Translations under genes and position numbers: made by a program
Notes under the pieces: generated by a model
Database searches by the model: none
Told to the model about the DNA's origin: nothing
What the model saw: only the letters and a program-made list of their open reading frames with translations
Assembly: GCA_030849065.1 (NCBI GenBank)
Contig: JASAON010001577.1
Location: 1-64,000, forward strand
DNA length: 64,000 nt
Source: Jaenimonas drosophilae
Lineage: Eukaryota; Euglenozoa; Kinetoplastea; Trypanosomatida; Trypanosomatidae
Direction: 5' to 3'
Part shown: positions 46,009 to 55,852 of the stretch, in pieces
How the letters are laid out: the number at the start of each line of letters is the position of its first letter
How positions within the stretch are numbered: the stretch's first letter is position 1

Positions 46009-49000
46009 CTACGTGTGCATGGGTTCCGCAACCCGTGCTGCGGTACGCGTTGTTGTCTCTACCGGCGTGCTCGGAATGAGAATCACCACGACGGAGTAGG
46101 TCGCGGAGGTGCCTGATGCAGCAGCCGTGGATGGCGCGGTGTGGTTAGAGGCCTCACTCGCGGCTGTGGTGGTGGTGGCGGCGGCGGCGATGTTTCCAGC
46201 GCCCACAGTTGCGGCTGCCACGGTTGTGGCCTTGCGCCATGCCGCGGTGCTCGCTTGTTGGTTGATGGAGTAGCTGTTGCTTCCCATGACGCTGCCGCCC
46301 GTTTTTTGGCTGAAGAGGAGCCGCGGCTCCCAGTCGCCGTCGCGCGCGAGGGGCGAGAGAATATCGTCGGTGGTGAGGCCATTCACATCTTCCTTGGCAC
46401 TGCCCATTGTGGCAGCATCCTTTGCACCAGCTCCACCACCGGCATTGTTGTTGTTGTTGTTGTTATTGTTGTTGTTGGTGGTGGCGGCCGGTGCTGTTGT
46501 TGGGGCGAGGGATATGGCAGCGAGGAGGGTTGCCTCCACGCTGAGGAAGGAGCCCATGACGTCGCAGAGTGTGGCGGCATCGTCCTGCGTGAGCCCCGTG
46601 GTGCTGCCAACTGCTTGTGTGGTGGCGGGAATGGGTGTGGCGGCACCGGTGGTTGTGGTTGTGGTGGCGGCGTTGCCCTTGCTGTAGTTGCTGCTGTTGT
46701 TGCTGCTGCGGCCAGCGTGTGGCACAGGTGAGCTTCCACCTCCGGCACACTCGCTCGCGGCAACAACGGCAGCATGGCCCGCCGTCGTGGTGCTGGCGGC
46801 GGTGGTGGTGGAGGTGGCTGTGGTCGGAGGCCCATTGTTGTTGCGGCGCACTACTCCGCGGAGCGTCTCGCGCAGCCGCATCTCCTCCTCGCACGCGTTG
46901 GCCTCGTACAGATCCAAGAAGTAGGCCACCCGTTGTTCGTAGAAGCGCACAAGACGCTCCTGCATGTCGCGGGTGAGGAAGGAGAGGGCACCAAGGAAGT
47001 GCCGCACCTTCTTCATCTGCACCACCTCACAGTGATAGGTTGTGCTTCCCGCACCACCCACACCCACACCACCGTGGTGGATGCTTGGGCTCTGACCAAC
47101 CGAGGCAATGCTACTCAAGTTTGGATGGTAGTTGCTTGTGCTACACAGCGGGGCAAAGTGTGCCCCACTCACGTCTGCCCCATGCGTTGCTGGTGTTTGT
47201 GGCGCACAAACCTCCTTCTTCATGAGGAAGCTGGCGGTGCGTGCGGGGCTGGCGAGGAGGGCGAGACGATTGGCACGATCCTCGGTGAAGAGGGCGGCGG
47301 CGTTGTGCAGGAGCAGCATCACCCGAAGGAGGTTCGAGACCACACGCGAGGGAATGAGCTGCCAAAACTCCGACGTGGACTCCACCACCGCGTGCGGCAA
47401 GTCATCCACGGAACATGCAAGACTGGCCACGGTCTGCGCCGTACCTCCCGGTGCAAAACTGCCCAACTGTGAGGCACGGTTGTTGTTGTTGTTGTTGTTA
47501 TTGGCTGCTGGGCCACCCACACTCTGCCCACTCGCGGTGGGAACATCAAAGGTTGTATCAAAGACCAACGACATGAAGTTGGGAATGACGGAGCCACTGA
47601 GGCCGTAGTTGTCAGGTGAGGCACCATCTACTTGCCCGTTGTTGTTGTTGTTGGCAGCGGAGCTCATCGCCACAAATCGCTCCGATGCGAAGAGGGCGGA
47701 TTCATTCGTGCATCCGCCACTCGGTGGGAACTTGGTGAGGTCCACGACGCACCGCGTGAAGGATGGCATCTCGTAGGAGGTACCCCCACCATGCACCCCA
47801 CTGTTGTTGTTGGTGTTGTTGTTGCTGATGTGGTCGGTGTGTGGGTTGTTGTTGTTGTTGGTGGGGTCATCGCCATCGTCGTAGAGGTCCATCACGACGC
47901 GTTGTTGGCCATCGCTGCTGTTAAGGCTGAAGAGCTTCGCCTCCACCTGCGGAGTGCTGCTGAAGAAGAGGATGTTGTCTCTGACGTAGATGAGGCCAAG
48001 ATCCAGATCCAGCCCACGAATGGCGGATTGGTTGGCGCTCGTCACCAGGTGCCGACGAAGGAGCTCTGCCGAGTACACGTAGCACAGACGATGTATGGTG
48101 CTCCGGATGGCAGAAGTGAGAGACCTCCGTGGCTGTTTCAGAAAGTTGGGCAGGCCGACGAGGAATTCAGGCGCGAGGGTGGCGGCGAAGAGGGCGGCGC
48201 ACTCACTCGAGCTGCTGGCAAAGGTGGCAACAAACTCCCGACGAAAGAAGGAGCTGAGGTGGCGGCGGCGATGACTTGTGCTACGTCCGCCATCTTTGCT
48301 ATGTACGTCGTGGCGGTACTTCAGAAAGATGGAGGGGCTGTGCTCGAAGCTCACGGCGGCAAAGGTCAGGGCCGCCTCACGCTCATCCGCGGGTGCCGAT
48401 GCACACGCAGCAGCAGCAGCAGCAGCCGCAGCAGCAGCGGCAGAGACGAAGTCGTGGCCCGACGTTGCGCCACTGGCGCCCATGCCCAACATGACGGATG
48501 GAGAGGCCGGGTGGGGCGAGTTGCCGAAGCTGCCGTTGTTCGTCCTGCTCTGGCTGGGATGGTGGTAGTGGTGGTAATGGTGTGGGTGGAAGAAGAGTCG
48601 CGGCCCGGGGCGCACGTTGCGTGAGACGAACTGTGCCACGACGGAGCCAAACTGCAGCTCCGCGTTGAGGTCGGGCTGAAGGATGTACCGAGCAGCCTCG
48701 GCGCGCTCCATCCGCGCCTCCAGGTCTGTCCCACGTGCGGCATGATGGCTCGACGTGTTGTTGTTGTTGTTGCCATGATGGGGGCCACCAGCACCACCTC
48801 CTGGCTCTGCACGATGGCTCCTCCAGCGCTCGAGCAGCTCACGAATGAGCATCTCCTTGTGATAGCGCAACCGATACCGCATGATGCATGGCGCGGCAGA
48901 CACAAGTGCCACAAGATCCACGCAGCTCGGCAACGTACCGCCAGGGCCCTGACGCCGCGCGCTCGCCCCACTCGCACCCATGGCGATGCTGCCACCAAGA

Positions 49001-50895
49001 TGTGTGATGGAGAGGCTCTCGGCGTGTAGCCCGCCCCACAACTCCCCGCGCAGCTCCGCGAAAGCCTCCAGCAACAAGGACGATTTGAGCGAGCGCAGCG
49101 GCAAACGTTGGCACATAATCTGCAGCACCACCGCACGGACGAGTGCATCAGCCCACTCCATCGGCAAGCGGTGCAGGATGCCGTAGCTCGCCGCCTCCAT
49201 CGCCTCTGGGCAGGGAATGCCGCTGAGCGCAGCCGCGGTCGTGGAGGCCTCCGCCGGCCCGCTTGAGTTCGTGATGGGCGTGGCAACGGAAGATGGCTCG
49301 GCGAGTGGCGAGTGTGCCTCCTTCGCGGCAACAAGAGGAATGAGTGCCTCGAGGGGCTGCATCCGTTGCGGGGAGGAGGTTGCGGAGGAGGTGGCACCCG
49401 GTACATCCAAGACAACATCGCTGGTTGGTGGTGCTAGGTTGAGCTCTGTGGTGCGCTCCGCACTTGCGCGGCCTCGCGTCGTGGAGGTGGCGGCGGCGGC
49501 GGCGGCGGTTGGGCTGCACCAATCAACCATGCGGCCCGTCATGGCGAGGCTCGCGGCGTTGAGGGTGGCGGGCCGATCGTGATGAAGATGCGCGTTGTTG
49601 TTGTTGTTGTTGCCACGTTCATGAAGCGGAGGGACGTGGAGATGCTCCTCTACATCCATCACCACCATCGGGGTCATGGGTTCGTGGTGCGGCTCCTCCC
49701 CAACTGCGCCAACATCTTCGGCAACAACGTGATGGGTTGTGGTGGTGGCGATGGAAGGTCCCAGAAAGTGTTGTTGCGTAGGACGCGCGGTGCCGTAGCG
49801 CTGCACCGGTGGTGGCAGCGGTACGCTTCGATCTTGCATCCGGGTTGGTGTGTTGGGCCCACTCGGTGAGGTGCTCGGTGGATGCAGCACAACAAGCTCA
49901 GGAAACACAACGCCATCACTCGCGTACACACCAGATGAGCCTGCGGTGTTGCTGGTGGTAGTGGTGTGGCCGTAGGAAGGGCCCAGACCACCATGATGCT
50001 GCTGCCGCGCAACGCTGTTGTTGTTGTTGTTGGTGGCAGCCACCAGTGGGGAGGCACCCGTTGCCATTCCCGTCATGGGGCGGTCGGGTGTGCCCCATGG
50101 GCTGCCTCCGCCGCGTGGAAGGTGCCCGGGGGTGGAGATCTCAGACAACCACAAAGTCTGCGAACGTGCGTGTTGCGTATCTGCCTCTGATGCGTTGATG
50201 GTGGGTGATGCCCCACTCGTGCCATCGGGGCTACGGCGGCGGTACGCACGCGATCCGCCACCCACACCTCCACCAACACCGTTCTGCGCCTCGATTGGTG
50301 GCGAAGATCGCGGGATATTGATTGGTGCGGAGGTGCGGCCAAAACGTCGTCCGGATGGCGGTGAGTTCGGCAGCGGTGGTGGCAGCTGATGCTGTGGTGC
50401 GTGGCCGTACTCCACCATCGATGCCTCTGCGCTCATTGCTTGGCCACCAACGTTCAGCCCGCCACGTCGAGGCGGGTCTTCACGCTCGCGGCTTGTTGTG
50501 CCAACCTTGCGCAACACGGGAGTGGAGAGCGCGAGGCGTTGTTGGGCCTTGGCCGCCCCGCCATCGCCGTCGCTCTGCATCCGCTGACGATGCTGCCGCA
50601 ACACTCGCGCGGTGGAGGCCTGAGGCTGAGAGGAGCTCATCCCATCACCTCCTCCTGCACGTACAACCGCTGGAGCTCCGGATGTTGTTGTTGTGGTGGC
50701 TATGGGGCCAGGGCGACGGTCGTCGTGATGATGGCCAGCGCTCGTGTGCCGAGATGGCTCATCTTCATCATACGCATGTGGTGTAGGATGAAGATTGCTG
50801 TTGTTGGCGCGTTGCACGCTACTGTATGTGCTATGCTGCTGCTGATCCCCGGGGGAGGCCGCGGCATGGGGTGGCACGTTGAGCCCATTGCCCAT
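46009..50895 (-). CDS. Large hypothetical protein with possible N-myristoylation start (1,628 aa)
   Basis: A pyrimidine tract with its first AG at 50907-50906 lies inside the longer open frame, only 10 nt before the ATG at 50895. That fixes the start as MGNGLNVPPH. Gly2 makes N-myristoylation possible, though residue 6 is Asn instead of the favoured Ser. The first 580 residues are low complexity with poly-Asn, -Thr and His tracts. Ordered segments appear at about 590-760 (LPMEWADALVRAVVLQIMCQ, YHKEMLIRELLERWRSH), 850-1010 (HLSSFFRREFVATFASSSS, GLPNFLKQP, LCYVYSAELLRRHLV) and 1230-1400 (FWQLIPSRVVSNLLRVMLLL, ALSFLTRDMQERLVRFYEQR). A short hydrophobic stretch (TYSVVVILIPS) lies near the C-terminus. 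No known family recognised. Confidence 0.85.
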   Translation of the reverse strand: MGNGLNVPPHAAASPGDQQQHSTYSSVQRANNSNLHPTPHAYDEDEPSRHTSAGHHHDDRRPGPIATTTTTSGAPAVVRAGGGDGMSSSQPQASTARVLRQHRQRMQSDGDGGAAKAQQRLALSTPVLRKVGTTSREREDPPRRGGLNVGGQAMSAEASMVEYGHAPQHQLPPPLPNSPPSGRRFGRTSAPINIPRSSPPIEAQNGVGGGVGGGSRAYRRRSPDGTSGASPTINASEADTQHARSQTLWLSEISTPGHLPRGGGSPWGTPDRPMTGMATGASPLVAATNNNNNSVARQQHHGGLGPSYGHTTTTSNTAGSSGVYASDGVVFPELVVLHPPSTSPSGPNTPTRMQDRSVPLPPPVQRYGTARPTQQHFLGPSIATTTTHHVVAEDVGAVGEEPHHEPMTPMVVMDVEEHLHVPPLHERGNNNNNNAHLHHDRPATLNAASLAMTGRMVDWCSPTAAAAAATSTTRGRASAERTTELNLAPPTSDVVLDVPGATSSATSSPQRMQPLEALIPLVAAKEAHSPLAEPSSVATPITNSSGPAEASTTAAALSGIPCPEAMEAASYGILHRLPMEWADALVRAVVLQIMCQRLPLRSLKSSLLLEAFAELRGELWGGLHAESLSITHLGGSIAMGASGASARRQGPGGTLPSCVDLVALVSAAPCIMRYRLRYHKEMLIRELLERWRSHRAEPGGGAGGPHHGNNNNNTSSHHAARGTDLEARMERAEAARYILQPDLNAELQFGSVVAQFVSRNVRPGPRLFFHPHHYHHYHHPSQSRTNNGSFGNSPHPASPSVMLGMGASGATSGHDFVSAAAAAAAAAAAACASAPADEREAALTFAAVSFEHSPSIFLKYRHDVHSKDGGRSTSHRRRHLSSFFRREFVATFASSSSECAALFAATLAPEFLVGLPNFLKQPRRSLTSAIRSTIHRLCYVYSAELLRRHLVTSANQSAIRGLDLDLGLIYVRDNILFFSSTPQVEAKLFSLNSSDGQQRVVMDLYDDGDDPTNNNNNPHTDHISNNNTNNNSGVHGGGTSYEMPSFTRCVVDLTKFPPSGGCTNESALFASERFVAMSSAANNNNNGQVDGASPDNYGLSGSVIPNFMSLVFDTTFDVPTASGQSVGGPAANNNNNNNNRASQLGSFAPGGTAQTVASLACSVDDLPHAVVESTSEFWQLIPSRVVSNLLRVMLLLHNAAALFTEDRANRLALLASPARTASFLMKKEVCAPQTPATHGADVSGAHFAPLCSTSNYHPNLSSIASVGQSPSIHHGGVGVGGAGSTTYHCEVVQMKKVRHFLGALSFLTRDMQERLVRFYEQRVAYFLDLYEANACEEEMRLRETLRGVVRRNNNGPPTTATSTTTAASTTTAGHAAVVAASECAGGGSSPVPHAGRSSNNSSNYSKGNAATTTTTTGAATPIPATTQAVGSTTGLTQDDAATLCDVMGSFLSVEATLLAAISLAPTTAPAATTNNNNNNNNNNNAGGGAGAKDAATMGSAKEDVNGLTTDDILSPLARDGDWEPRLLFSQKTGGSVMGSNSYSINQQASTAAWRKATTVAAATVGAGNIAAAATTTTAASEASNHTAPSTAAASGTSATYSVVVILIPSTPVETTTRTAARVAEPMHT
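48411..48440. repeat. GCA-type repeat coding poly-Ala
   Basis: CAG/GCA units on the plus strand give a run of about a dozen Ala in the 1,628-residue protein. Confidence 0.8.
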
Positions 50896-52232
50896 GTCTG
50901 GCCACCTACGTGGAGTGGTGGGGATGGTTGTGATACGGAAGAGCGAGAGAGGGGGTGCCACAAACACAACCTCCCTCCTCGCTTGTGTCGCGCGTGCAGC
51001 TCAGCTGAGATTTGAGAAGTGTGTGTTGTGTGGGTGTGTGCGTACGTGTGTTTTTTGGGTTGCACACGTGTTCTGAATAAGCGCAATCAAGAGGGTAGGA
51101 AGAAGAGGAGTGAAGAACCTCTATCTCTGCCTGTGTGTTGTTGTTGTTGTGTGTTGCTGCTTGATGATGGCGACGGCAACACGTGAGATGTTTTGTACGT
51201 CTGTTGCTCCACACACTTCCTCTCTCTTCTGCGTCTTGGATCAAGAACACAAGAAAAAAACAATGCCGTGTATATGATATGCACGAGCAGTGTGCTACTG
51301 CGTGTTGTTGTTGCTGCTGTTTGCCACCAAGCGACGAGGTGTGTGATGGAGGTGGTCGTGGTGGAGATGAGAACGACGCAGAGCGAGTATGATATCACAG
51401 AAAATGAACGAAAAAAAAGAGGGCGGCCGCTACAAGAAAAGGGATTGAGAGAGCTCCACGCAACACACCTTCGTCATGCACACGCCTCAGCACACACACG
51501 AAGGTAGTCCAGCAACACGAAGAGTGATTGGTGTGTGTGTGTGTGTGTGGTGGATCTTCCGACGTGGCAGCAAGCTTTATCAGATATCACTGTGTGTGGC
51601 TGCACAACACAACGACGCACACAATGTGTGTGCCACAACAAGCAACCTGCTTTTCCGTGGACCCCAACGTCAGCAGCAAACAACGATGAGCGTTGCAGAT
51701 GGGTATCTCTGCTGGCGTGGAGTGGGCTAGGCTGTGAGAGATCGAGCTCGTGAGTCCGTATGTGATAATAGGAGCTGTTGTTGTTGTTGTTGTTCTGCTG
51801 CACCAAGAATCTCCTCCAGAAGATGAATGGCACGTCTGCGGGGTTGGAGGCGAGGCCGCGGGGGATTTGGGTGAAAAAGAAGTACGTGAGGGATGAAAAA
51901 AAAATGTATGTGCGAGCGAACGACGTGTGCAACGAGCCAAACAATGAGTGTTTGTGTGTGTGGTTGGTCCTCACACGCGTGTTTCTGCGTTCCTCAGAAT
52001 TCCTAAGCAGAGAGGGAGTGCAGAGAGGAGGAACACGAGTGGTGTGCGTGGGGAGATGAGAAGATACGCAATAGCAACAACAGCAACCATCTTCATGAAG
52101 ATGATGGCTGATCATAAACGAAAAAAAAGACGAGTTTGGGTGCAGCACCATGCGCGCAATGGCATGTGCATCCGTGCAGTTCTACATGTCGCGCGGGGGT
52201 ATGCCAAACAGGCATCTCCATCATCATCATCA
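50896..52232. other. 1.3 kb spacer
   Basis: No gene supported. A 225-codon minus-strand frame at 51474-52151 is His/Thr/Cys-rich and looks like translated repeats. GTT, GT and A-runs present. Confidence 0.55.
50906..50957 (-). promoter_or_regulatory. Predicted trans-splice acceptor for the 46009-50895 gene
   Basis: Minus strand CACCCCCTCTCTCGCTCTTC ... CCCCACCACTCCACGTAG; AG at 50907-50906, 10 nt before the ATG. Confidence 0.65.
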
Positions 52233-52937
52233 TCATGGTGCAGGTGCCTCGCTAGTACGTCGTGGAGCGGGTTGGTGCTCCTCCGCCGCTTCGATCGCCG
52301 CAACGATGGCCTCGTACTTGCGATGCACGGCGTAGTCCTTTGCGGTGAGCCCCGTGGAGGATGGCACCCAAATATCCGCACCCCAACTGAGCAACGCATC
52401 CACGGCACGCTCACGGCCAAAGGCGGCGGCAAAGATGAGTGGTGTGCCAAAGAAGGTCCAGCGCTTCTCAAACTGCAATCCGGCGTAGGTGTTGGGGTTG
52501 GGCTGCCCAACGGCGTTGATATCCGCCCCGGCATCCAAGTTTTCACGAAGGCGTCCTGCGTCGCCGTCGCAGGCGGCTTGAAACATATCGATGCGCGCGG
52601 CGGGTTGGGCCGGCTGGGCGAGCGGGATGCCGCTCTCACAGACCACCTCCACCGCCTGTCTCTTGCGCTTGGCGGCGGCGGCGGCCACGGCCTCTCGCTG
52701 CTCCGCCATGATGCGCTGCATCTCGCGCTCCGACTCGAGCAGGTCTGTATGGCGCACATGTGATGGGATGATGTTTTGCTGTGCGTGTGCGGCGGCCATG
52801 GAGGCGGCTACCTCGTGGGCCACGGTGGATGAACCATCGCGGCGCTGAAGGACGTTGGGGTAGGGCGAGCCCGACGGCGTTGTTTGCTGAAACACCACAA
52901 TTTCTGGATGAGGCGAGGGCTCCTCCTCCATGGGCAT
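52233..52937 (-). CDS. Small ankyrin-repeat protein (234 aa)
   Basis: The ATG at 52937 (MPMEEEPSPHPEIVVFQQ) is used. The open frame extends 137 codons upstream, but this part crosses a clear acceptor (AG at 53047-53046) and overlaps the cryptochrome 3' end. Residues about 60-100 form a charged helix ending in the basic AKRKRQ, a possible nuclear signal. Residues about 113-220 hold two to three ankyrin repeats: IDMFQAACDGDAGRLRENLD with AGADINA, then GTPLIFAAAFGRERAVDALL with SWGADI, then GLTAKDYAVHRKYEAIVAAI. Ankyrin repeats bind proteins; partner and pathway cannot be deduced. Confidence 0.85.
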   Translation of the reverse strand: MPMEEEPSPHPEIVVFQQTTPSGSPYPNVLQRRDGSSTVAHEVAASMAAAHAQQNIIPSHVRHTDLLESEREMQRIMAEQREAVAAAAAKRKRQAVEVVCESGIPLAQPAQPAARIDMFQAACDGDAGRLRENLDAGADINAVGQPNPNTYAGLQFEKRWTFFGTPLIFAAAFGRERAVDALLSWGADIWVPSSTGLTAKDYAVHRKYEAIVAAIEAAEEHQPAPRRTSEAPAP

Positions 52938-53251
52938 CTCTCTCTCTCTCTCCCAGTCTAACAATGCCGGTGTACGTGCGTATATGTGCGTGAGGAGTTG
53001 GGACTCACTCGGTGTGCGCTGTGTGCCAACTTCAAACGCAATGTGCTTGCAAGAAGAAGAAGAAGAAGAAAACAAGAGTACCAGTGTGCTCAGGCATATA
53101 CAACCAGCACAAGTACAGTGTGCTACATGTGTTGTTGTTGTTGTTGTTGTGTGATTAGGTAGATGGAAGTGTTGTGTGAGGTTAGTGTGTTCCTCTGTGA
53201 TGATGATGATGATGGAGTTGCCCCAACGCACCCACGACGTCATGAGGCCAG
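52938..53251. other. Spacer between cryptochrome and ankyrin genes
   Basis: Ankyrin leader with a CT run next to the ATG, the acceptor at 53046-53073, a GTT microsatellite at about 53130-53150 and the short cryptochrome 3'UTR. Confidence 0.6.
53046..53073 (-). promoter_or_regulatory. Predicted trans-splice acceptor for the ankyrin gene
   Basis: Minus strand TTTTCTTCTTCTTCTTCTTC then TTGCAAG; AG at 53047-53046, giving a 108-nt leader to the ATG at 52937. Among the cleanest acceptors in the window. Confidence 0.7.
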
Positions 53252-55852
53252 TTATGAAGTTGTGCGCGCAAGAAGTGTTGGCCGTGGAGTTGTGTTGGAA
53301 GAAGAGGCCAACACATGCTGCATCACCTCCTCCTTCTCTTCCTCCCACCCATCAAAGGCACTAGATGGGAGATAGTGGCGGCACCACGGACGCTCCACGA
53401 GCTCCGCCGATGCTGTTGGCCCCTGCGCGGCGTGAGTGGGCCACTCCTCATGCGCCAACAAACCACAACCAAGACGTGCAGCCTCGCCATATCCAGCACG
53501 ACCTGCATCATCCTTGGCAAAGTATGCCGTGAGTGCATTGGCGCCCAACTCCCGCTCCGCCCCTTCCCACAGCTTGATGGGGTAGGGATAGTTGCGTCCC
53601 AGCACAACCTGGTGCATCGCCATCATGCGCGGTGTGAGGATGTGCGGCCGATGAATATAGACGGGAGGTATCTTGGAGAGTTGTGGCAGCCACTTCTTGA
53701 TGTAAATGCCCGTCTGATCATGTTGATGCGCGAGGAAGTGAATGTTGCGCACCGGCTCGCCAAAATCATCGCGGAGGAGCTCGCTCACGTAGGCGGCGTT
53801 GCCAAAACACACGAGCGGATCATAATCGATGGAGCATCGTGCGAGCCACTCCGCCGCGATGCGCCAATCTTGGCCATAACCGCGGCTGAGGAGCCACACA
53901 AGACCTTGCCGGCCCTCCGACGCCACCATCCCTGTTGAGATCAACTCACGCATCGCTGCATCCGCAAATGGAATCCCCGTGAGCGCATTGCACCAACGCT
54001 GGATGATTTTAGGATCGTGGCGCCAATCGGCAACGTCGTCGGTGTTTTCTGGACGTGGCCCATAATCTGCCAAGAGGCCATCCCCAAAACGCATGCCCAT
54101 CCACTGCCAATAATCTCGACGTGAGAGCCGCAACACCCCTTCACGGAATTGTTGCTGGGCAAATCCATCGCGTTGGTGCTCGAGGGCGTGCTGACGCATC
54201 ATTTCGTAGAAGCGGCGTGGGGAGAGGACCCCCATGGAGAGGTAGGGTGATGCACGAGCAAGTCTGTGCGAGTACATCTTGGTGTTGGTCCGACGCTCAC
54301 GCCCCACGCGGAGGAGTGAGGTGAAGCCACCATCGTTGAGCCACTGACGCACGTGCTCCATTGCTGCATCTTCGCCCGCTGTGGGGTGGCTCGATTGTGT
54401 GGCGATCACTCCATCCTCGAAGAGGAGCAGCTTTTCCGCACCCGCGCTATATCCAAGATCATGAAGTGTGGGCAGACGTCCACGAACAATCGGAGGAGGT
54501 TCTCGTTGGGCGAGTTCCTCCCTTGTGGGAAGAAGATGTGGCAGCCGTGGCAGCTCCGAGAGCCGCTCGATGCTGGCGTCGTAGGCCTTGGTTGGGCGAA
54601 TGCTACTCGTCGTAACATCATCATGGAACCAACGTTCCCCTTCCTTCATGGAAGTCAGCGGTGTTTGAAGATCATCCACGTGAACCAAGGTGTGCTGCCA
54701 AACGCTGTGCGGCACAGCCACGGTGGTGCCGGCGTGTGCTGTTGGAGGAGCTCCATATGGATGCAGCTCCTTCACATGATGCTCATGCACCTCGCTGACA
54801 ACATCATCATCTTCATCTTCATTATCGTCTGCCATGCGTCGGCTGATCCACCGTCCATGCTTCACCCGCTCCAGGATGGCTTTATGAATGCGGCGCTCAT
54901 GCGGGGCGATTTGCGTTGTGATGAAAACATCCACCGCGTTGAGCTCCACCGCCAGACGGGGAAGATGCTCCTCCGGCCTGCCAACGCGAATCAACAAGGG
55001 CACACCGAGGCGCTCCTCGAGCGATGCACGCAACGCGGCCACGTTGGCCAACAAGAAGCGCGCGCGCAGTGGCCCCGTGCTGAAGAAGCCCGCAACGGGT
55101 GTGGGCTGGGCAAACGAGCGATAGTCCAGCACACACACCGCAACAACGGGCAAGCCGCCCGCTGCGTGTGCCCGCGTTGACGCCAGTGCGAGGGCGTAGT
55201 TGTCGTGGATACGTAGGTCATTGGTGGCAAAGCCAACAAGAACACAACCGCCTTGTTTGTGTGCAGCAGCACCTCTTCCTACACGTGCCTCGAGTGGGGT
55301 TGGGTAGGCGAGGTACTGTGCATCTTGTTGATGCAAGTACGCATCACGACGGCACATGCGTCCAGTGATGATGGGCCCGTGTTGTTGTTGTTGTTGTTGT
55401 TGTTGGGCTTGAAGGTCGGTGGAGGCACATGGCGTTGCCACCACCACGTCTTCGGGGGTTTGTGATGGAGCCACCACGCTGCCTCCAACAACAACCTCAT
55501 CCATCATCTCCTCCGCTGCTTCGTGTTCCTCTTGGGCCACTACATCGTTCAGCTCCAGCGCGACCTCCGCAGCCTCTTCGGCGACGACCGTTGTTGGCAC
55601 AACACGCGTCAGCTGTTGGGTAGCACTGGTGTGTGCATCAAAAAAGATGCTCCCCCAATCATCATCCTCCACGGAAGGAGGAGGTGGTGGTGGCGGAGGC
55701 TGCAGGCCATGACCACACCAACGTCGAGACATTAAATGATGGTGCTGATGATGTTGTTGTTGTTGCTGGGACGTCCATCGTGTTGCGCCGCCAACATAAC
55801 TACGGCCAACTCGCCGGAACATTGGCGCAGAAGTGAGTTCCGCCGCCCTCAT
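53252..55852 (-). CDS. DASH-type cryptochrome/photolyase family protein (866 aa)
   Basis: The ATG at 55852 follows a strong pyrimidine tract whose first AG is at 55903-55902; longer frames start upstream of this tract. A later ATG at 55822 begins MFRRVGRSYVGGATRW, which could be a mitochondrial presequence. Residues up to about 200 are low complexity (poly-Gln, Pro, acidic). The photolyase N-domain follows (VLVGFATNDLRIHDNYALAL, GFFSTGPLRARFLLANVAAL, VGRPEEHLPRL), then the FAD domain (ASPYLSMGVLSPRRFYEMM, SRRDYWQWMGMRFGD, ADAAMRELISTGMVASEGRQ, YGQDWRIAAEWLARCSIDYD, IYIKKWLPQLSKIPPVYIHR), all in CRY-DASH order. DASH proteins bind FAD and an antenna pterin and repair cyclobutane dimers, mainly in single-stranded DNA, or sense light. 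The FAD-side loop is altered (C682, A686). A C-terminal extension of about 110 residues follows. Confidence 0.88.
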   Translation of the reverse strand: MRAAELTSAPMFRRVGRSYVGGATRWTSQQQQQHHQHHHLMSRRWCGHGLQPPPPPPPPSVEDDDWGSIFFDAHTSATQQLTRVVPTTVVAEEAAEVALELNDVVAQEEHEAAEEMMDEVVVGGSVVAPSQTPEDVVVATPCASTDLQAQQQQQQQQHGPIITGRMCRRDAYLHQQDAQYLAYPTPLEARVGRGAAAHKQGGCVLVGFATNDLRIHDNYALALASTRAHAAGGLPVVAVCVLDYRSFAQPTPVAGFFSTGPLRARFLLANVAALRASLEERLGVPLLIRVGRPEEHLPRLAVELNAVDVFITTQIAPHERRIHKAILERVKHGRWISRRMADDNEDEDDDVVSEVHEHHVKELHPYGAPPTAHAGTTVAVPHSVWQHTLVHVDDLQTPLTSMKEGERWFHDDVTTSSIRPTKAYDASIERLSELPRLPHLLPTREELAQREPPPIVRGRLPTLHDLGYSAGAEKLLLFEDGVIATQSSHPTAGEDAAMEHVRQWLNDGGFTSLLRVGRERRTNTKMYSHRLARASPYLSMGVLSPRRFYEMMRQHALEHQRDGFAQQQFREGVLRLSRRDYWQWMGMRFGDGLLADYGPRPENTDDVADWRHDPKIIQRWCNALTGIPFADAAMRELISTGMVASEGRQGLVWLLSRGYGQDWRIAAEWLARCSIDYDPLVCFGNAAYVSELLRDDFGEPVRNIHFLAHQHDQTGIYIKKWLPQLSKIPPVYIHRPHILTPRMMAMHQVVLGRNYPYPIKLWEGAERELGANALTAYFAKDDAGRAGYGEAARLGCGLLAHEEWPTHAAQGPTASAELVERPWCRHYLPSSAFDGWEEEKEEVMQHVLASSSNTTPRPTLLARTTS

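Noticed and set aside
48366..49418. 350-codon minus-strand frame
   Set aside because: Out-of-frame shadow of the 46009-50895 gene, Arg/Ser/Pro noise.
51474..52151. 225-codon minus-strand frame
   Set aside because: His/Thr/Cys-rich repeat translation in spacer with no folded-looking segment.
52938..53348. N-terminal extension of the ankyrin gene
   Set aside because: It overlaps the cryptochrome 3' end and contains the acceptor at 53046, so it is not translated in the mature mRNA.
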